DNA of 64,000 nt, taken from the NCBI GenBank assembly GCA_934316845.1, contig CAKRDZ010000017.1, positions 7,656 to 71,655 on the forward strand, given 5' to 3'. Shown piece by piece: positions 60,088 through 64,000 of the stretch. The notes below the pieces were generated by a model that did no database searches, was not told where the DNA came from, and was given only the letters and a program-made list of their open reading frames with translations. The position numbers and the translations under genes were made by a program. The stretch's first letter is position 1. Each line of letters opens with the position of its first letter. Source of the DNA: an uncultured Eubacterium sp. (GTDB taxonomy: Bacteria > Bacillota > Clostridia > Lachnospirales > Lachnospiraceae).

Positions 60088-60503
60088 TTTTCCATCGGCG
60101 AATGGATCCTGTGGTGTTCTTCCATTGTGCTGATCATTGTGTCCTTTTGCATGAAACGGCTGTGATGTTCCTTGCCGCGTTTCTGATCACCACCGCTTTT
60201 TACTATATACTGAGTTATTTTCACACGGCAAACATAGTCCCAAGCACGATTTCTGTCACCACAAGTTTTCTTGCCGTTTACCTGACGTTTCGCCGCAGTC
60301 CGTATTTCAGTCTGGCTTACGCCGCCAACGATGTCGTACTTATCATCTAATGGACGCTTGCGAGTCTTTGCGACAAACGGTACATCGCGGTCATCGTATG
60401 CTTTGCAATGTTTTTGGCAAATGACATCTACGGGTTTATCAGCTGGCAGCGGATGAAGGTGAAACAGGGGGAGGGGGAGGGATTCCCCCTTACCGCCCCT
60501 TGA
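60085..60503 (+). pseudogene. pnuC: Decayed nicotinamide riboside/mononucleotide transporter gene (pnuC)
   Basis: Three conserved stretches of PnuC are recognisable but broken. FSIGEWILWCSSIVLIIVSF reads from 60088 and hits a stop at 60163. After a frame change and loss of the middle of the protein, the C-terminal part reads VMFLAAFLITTAFYYILSYF, then NIVPSTISVTTSFLAVYLTF and YAANDVVLII, ending in an in-frame TAA at 60348. The same frame then continues WTLASLC...FLANDIYGFISWQRM. So there is an internal deletion plus a nonsense codon, and the gene cannot make a transporter. Its 3' end overlaps the convergent BspA-like gene. Confidence 0.85.
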
Positions 60504-62355
60504 TCTTGTATGTTTCTCCCCAAAATGTTTCGAATGACACCCCACCATAATCAAATGGAATCCTTTTGTATTGAATATAATACGTTTTACCTTTCCTTAA
60601 CTTTTTCATTTTAATTCTGGTTACGGAATCATCAAATACTGCAGGAAGACATTTGGCGTTTTCCATTTTTTTACTGCCTGCATATCGTACTTGAAGGAGA
60701 AGGTATCTCGACTCAAAATCTCCTTTGCATCCTATGTCAATACAGTCAGCAGGGAGATAATCCTTTAATAACGCTCCTATATCCAGCACTAATGTTCCGC
60801 TCTGATTTTTCTTCACGGATATGTTATCTATCATCGGTGCCACTGTAATGTTTCCTTTCAAACCTTTACTGAACTGCGATACTCTTGCATTATACCACGT
60901 TCTGGTTATTCCTGTTTGAAACTTCTTACCTTCTGCCTGATATCTCCAGCCCGAAAAGCAAATGTTTTTCTTATTAGAATACACGTTTTTCGGTAACTTG
61001 GGTTCTTTTCCATATACATAAGATGTCGGAAGTTTTCCGTTCATCTGAATTTTATACTTTTCAATATTCTTTGTATCATAAGATAACTTAAAACGCTTTC
61101 CTTTCGACTTTACTTTTTCGCCCGGCTTTACTTCTGCCACTTTCTCTTTTCCGCGATACCAATTCATAACATATTTACTCGCTGAAAGCGGATATGTCAC
61201 CTGGGATTTATTTTGAATAACCTTTAATCTCGAACAATCCTGATGACACGGTTGTATTTGATTTACATTTTTGGGAATTACCAATTTTTTCAAACTTACA
61301 CACCCGGCAAAAGCCCCTTCGCCAATCTTCTGTATGGAATCCGGAATATGAATTGTTTTCAGACTTATACAATCCATAAATGCATTCAGCGGTATCTCTG
61401 TCATCCCCTTTGACAATCGAATCCTTTTCGCCCGTGCACAATGCTCAAAAGCATTCTTTCCAAGCTGAATGATCGAATCCGGTAAAATGAGTTCCTGAAT
61501 CGCTGTACAGTAAGAAAATGCATACCTTCCTATCTTTGTAATCTTTTTCGGAAAAGATAAATCATCTAACTTATTACAATAAGCAAACGCAGAATCCCCT
61601 ATCTCCTTTATTTCCTCTGACAATTGAATCTTTTTCAAATTTGTACACTTGGAAAAGCATTTTGAAGGAATTGTGGTAACCGCATCCGGTATACACATTT
61701 TTTCAATTGACTCACATCCGTCAAATGTACTCGCCTCTAACTTTTGCAAACCATTTGGCAAAATAATATCTTTCAATTTTTTACAGTCACCAAAAGCACC
61801 TTCGCCAATTTGGTTGACCGAAGCCGGAAGATTCATTTCTTCCAGCTCCAGACATGAACTAAATGCATATTCACCAATACGGGTCAGACAACTTTCTTCC
61901 TGTATCGTAACCTTCTGAAGCGATTTATTGCTTTCAAAAGCTCCACTCTCAATGACTTGCACATTTTTAGGAATCGTGACGCTTTTCAGGCGATAATTAT
62001 ATTGAAAAGCATTTTTCCCAATTTTTTCCAATGAATCCGGTAATTGAATCCCGTCTTTTAAAAAGTCATATTTATAAATGACCTCCACAGACGAGAATGC
62101 TGATTCACAAATAGATGTAATTCCCTCTGAAATCACAACTTTTCGTATTCCTTTCCAGCAATCCTTTTTCTTCATCCATGGACTTGATGTCATTTCTCCC
62201 TTTCCGGTAACTATAAGAATTCCATCCGAGCATGTCCATCGTACATCTTCACCACACATTCCCTCGTATTTTTCCTGTGCGTGCGAGACATAGCAATTTA
62301 AAATTCCCAAGCAACATATTAATCCCAAAAACAATATTCTTTTTACGAATTTCAT
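60490..62355 (-). CDS. BspA-like leucine-rich repeat surface protein
   Basis: The 621-residue protein has a signal peptide (cleavage after SHA) and the usual N-terminal CGEDVRWTCSDGILIVTGKG segment. About ten LRR_5 repeats follow (for example IGENAF-type turns; LTRIGEYAFSSCLELEEMNL). An InlB-B-like module comes next (RFKLSYDTKNIEKYKIQMNG...YVYGKEPKLP), then a FN3-like tail. No anchor motif is visible. Such proteins bind host or bacterial surfaces. The gene is followed by two relatives. Confidence 0.88.
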   Translation of the reverse strand: MKFVKRILFLGLICCLGILNCYVSHAQEKYEGMCGEDVRWTCSDGILIVTGKGEMTSSPWMKKKDCWKGIRKVVISEGITSICESAFSSVEVIYKYDFLKDGIQLPDSLEKIGKNAFQYNYRLKSVTIPKNVQVIESGAFESNKSLQKVTIQEESCLTRIGEYAFSSCLELEEMNLPASVNQIGEGAFGDCKKLKDIILPNGLQKLEASTFDGCESIEKMCIPDAVTTIPSKCFSKCTNLKKIQLSEEIKEIGDSAFAYCNKLDDLSFPKKITKIGRYAFSYCTAIQELILPDSIIQLGKNAFEHCARAKRIRLSKGMTEIPLNAFMDCISLKTIHIPDSIQKIGEGAFAGCVSLKKLVIPKNVNQIQPCHQDCSRLKVIQNKSQVTYPLSASKYVMNWYRGKEKVAEVKPGEKVKSKGKRFKLSYDTKNIEKYKIQMNGKLPTSYVYGKEPKLPKNVYSNKKNICFSGWRYQAEGKKFQTGITRTWYNARVSQFSKGLKGNITVAPMIDNISVKKNQSGTLVLDIGALLKDYLPADCIDIGCKGDFESRYLLLQVRYAGSKKMENAKCLPAVFDDSVTRIKMKKLRKGKTYYIQYKRIPFDYGGVSFETFWGETYKIKGR

Positions 62356-62413
62356 AGTAATCCTTTCTTCAAATCCTAATGTTCTTTCTGCAATTTGTAT
62401 ATAGTAATTTTTC

Positions 62414-63592
62414 TTAAATTTTAATCACAACACTTCTTTTTCCAACCCACACATCGCCCCACTCTTCATCTTCCATCTCTGTATACGCCACTTGCACATA
62501 ATACCGCTGATTCTTTTTTAATTTACGAATATATCGCTCTTTAGAGGAGGATGATCGAGCACAATATTTTGCATCTTTCATATTCTTATGCTGAGAATAT
62601 CTAATGTCAAATGTTCCAAATGAAACAACGGAATCACTATCATCTATCATTATTTTTATTGCCTGTTTCTTCACATTTTTCACTTTATACTTTACCCAAA
62701 TAGGTTGCAGTACAATATTACCTGACAGTGTAGTACTTGTTTGAGTACAATAATAACCATCTTCATCAGAAGGATTATACCATCCCAGCAACGCATAATT
62801 TTTCTTTTGTACATTCAATGGTAATTTAACCGCTTTACCATAAGTATAACTTGATGGCAATTTCCCTGCTTTCTTTCCTCCTAAAAGTTTATAGGAAATC
62901 TTAAATTTTCTTCCTTTCGATGTTGCTGTACTTTTTCCTTTTAATTCTTTTATTTTTCTCCCCCCGGCATACCAAATTTTATTTCCTTTACAATCATCTA
63001 ATTTGAGTTGCTGATTTGAGTAATTAACAATTTTCTTTAACCTTGGACAATCCTTTATCGGATTTTGCCAAACCGTTACTTGCGCCGGAATAATAAGCTG
63101 AACCATATTTTCACACTTTCGAAAGGCATTCTTTCCAATCGTCGTAACTGTATCCGGTATTCCGATTTTCTTCAACTGCGAACACTCTAAAAAACAGTCT
63201 TGGGGAATCTCCAGCAGCCCCGATGGCAATTGTATTTCGCGTAAACTTTTACACTCCATGAATGCACCCTCGCCAATCGTACGCACTGTAGAAGGTAATT
63301 CTATTGACGTTACTTCCGGATAATATCTGGCAAAACAGTAATCTCCCAATCCCGTTACCCCTTCTTTGACAATTATTTTTTTTATTTTTGTCATCTTATC
63401 TTCTTCATAATAATGAATGTCCCGGCTCGGAATATCACCTTCTCCCGTTGCGGAGATAACAAGTGTATCCCCCTTGATCACCTCATACTCAATATTAGTT
63501 TTTGCCATTGTCTGCGTGGGAATCAAGCCCAAAGCGACAATAACAAAAGCAATAGACAGCAGTAAGGTTTTTACATATTTTCCCATTTTCAC
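62414..63592 (-). CDS. BspA-like leucine-rich repeat protein (short)
   Basis: The 392-residue relative of the neighbour has a signal peptide (residues 1-30), TLVISATGEGDIPS, about four LRR_5 repeats (VRTIGEGAFMECKSLREIQL), an InlB-B-like module (KFKISYKLLGGKKAGKLPSS...YGKAVKLP) and a FN3-like end (RYYVQVAY). It is probably a tandem duplicate with fewer repeats. Confidence 0.87.
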   Translation of the reverse strand: MKMGKYVKTLLLSIAFVIVALGLIPTQTMAKTNIEYEVIKGDTLVISATGEGDIPSRDIHYYEEDKMTKIKKIIVKEGVTGLGDYCFARYYPEVTSIELPSTVRTIGEGAFMECKSLREIQLPSGLLEIPQDCFLECSQLKKIGIPDTVTTIGKNAFRKCENMVQLIIPAQVTVWQNPIKDCPRLKKIVNYSNQQLKLDDCKGNKIWYAGGRKIKELKGKSTATSKGRKFKISYKLLGGKKAGKLPSSYTYGKAVKLPLNVQKKNYALLGWYNPSDEDGYYCTQTSTTLSGNIVLQPIWVKYKVKNVKKQAIKIMIDDSDSVVSFGTFDIRYSQHKNMKDAKYCARSSSSKERYIRKLKKNQRYYVQVAYTEMEDEEWGDVWVGKRSVVIKI

Positions 63593-63627
63593 CTTCCCTT
63601 TAAGTTTTGCGATTGAACCTGCTTCAT

Positions 63628-64000
63628 TTATCTGACAATATCAACCGCCTGTTTCAGATACCATTTTGGACAAAGCAATTTCAAATCTTCCTCTCCATAT
63701 TCATCTTCATAATAGTATGAAATACGAACATAATAACGTTTTCCTGCCTTTAGGTTCTTAAAAGTGTTCTCGTATATTTCTTTGGTTTTATCTTTTGACA
63801 ACCAAAAAGTTTCGGCTTTTGACATATCTTCATTTTCCGATATTTGAGCAATATATCCAATTTCCATATCATCTTGATCGTCGTATTTTTCAAGTTTTGT
63901 CTGCAATTTGCCATCATCAACGGATACCTTTAATTCACCGCCGGACAGATTCGACAGATCCAGTTTAACAAACATTGCCACAAAATCAATATCCTGATTA
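63628..64000 (-). CDS. C-terminal end of a FN3-like surface protein (cut by window edge)
   Basis: The frame is open to the right edge, so only the C-terminus is seen. IGYIAQISENEDMSKAETFW and LKAGKRYYVRISYYYEDEYG form a FN3-like domain like those at the ends of the two BspA-like neighbours. It is probably a third member of the cluster, 36 nt before the next gene. Confidence 0.75.
   Translation of the reverse strand, partial: NQDIDFVAMFVKLDLSNLSGGELKVSVDDGKLQTKLEKYDDQDDMEIGYIAQISENEDMSKAETFWLSKDKTKEIYENTFKNLKAGKRYYVRISYYYEDEYGEEDLKLLCPKWYLKQAVDIVR

Noticed and set aside
60084..60554. 156-codon minus-strand frame over the pnuC relic
   Set aside because: It is antisense to recognisable PnuC sequence and shows no family motif.

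Overview
The window looks like chromosome from a low-to-moderate GC, spore-forming, flagellated anaerobic Firmicute, most likely a gut Lachnospiraceae (Roseburia/Agathobacter/Butyrivibrio-like; the genus is only a guess). The reasons are a spoIIAA-spoIIAB-sigF operon, flagellar rod genes beside mbl, a SCIFF ranthipeptide with its radical SAM maturase, a GH10 xylanase lipoprotein, several BspA-like leucine-rich surface proteins, and strong SigA-type promoters (TTGNNN-N17-TATAAT) with AGGAGG ribosome sites. Most genes lie on the minus strand.

Layout. 0-6.6 kb: start of hpf with a cluster of perfect DnaA boxes upstream, a class I methyltransferase, tRNA-Arg(ACG), the spoIIA operon, a zinc-ribbon/TPR membrane protein and a chemotaxis receptor. 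6.6-12 kb: an ABC exporter (one ATPase, two FtsX/MacB-like permeases) and a DUF2207 membrane protein. 12-17 kb: nadB-nadC without nadA, GH10 xylanase, trpS. 17-25.6 kb: two large secreted Ig-like surface proteins, a DEDDh exonuclease, a small secreted protein and an Abi_2 (HEPN-type) protein. 25.7-38 kb: mainly housekeeping genes (yjfB-like, trxA, dapF, DUF1934, ddl, an AGCS transporter, a glucosaminidase, uvrC, a HAD phosphatase, ftsH, pyrG). 38-48 kb: two paralogous putative PD-(D/E)XK proteins, each beside an array of palindromic repeats; between them lie a transglutaminase/DUF58/MoxR cluster, a glycosyltransferase and recJ. 48-56.8 kb: glycosyltransferase, glf, yvyF-like, comFC, recD2, a FlgJ-like rod protein, two FlgG-family rod proteins and mbl. 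56.9-60.5 kb: SCIFF peptide and maturase, a DUF3990/XRE toxin-antitoxin-like pair bracketed by 17-bp direct repeats, and a decayed pnuC. 60.5-64 kb: three BspA/FN3-like surface proteins, the last cut by the window edge.

How parts fit. Sporulation control, flagellar rod assembly and cell-shape genes are chromosomal core. The xylanase and the BspA/Ig-like proteins suit a fibre- and surface-associated lifestyle. NAD supply looks odd: nadBC has no adjacent nadA, and a pnuC salvage transporter has decayed. The most unusual material is accessory: the two nuclease-like paralogs with palindrome arrays and a shared upstream block, the DUF3990/XRE cassette with its operator inside the promoter spacer, and the DnaA-box cluster near hpf. 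All functions are inferred from sequence reading; no database search was run.
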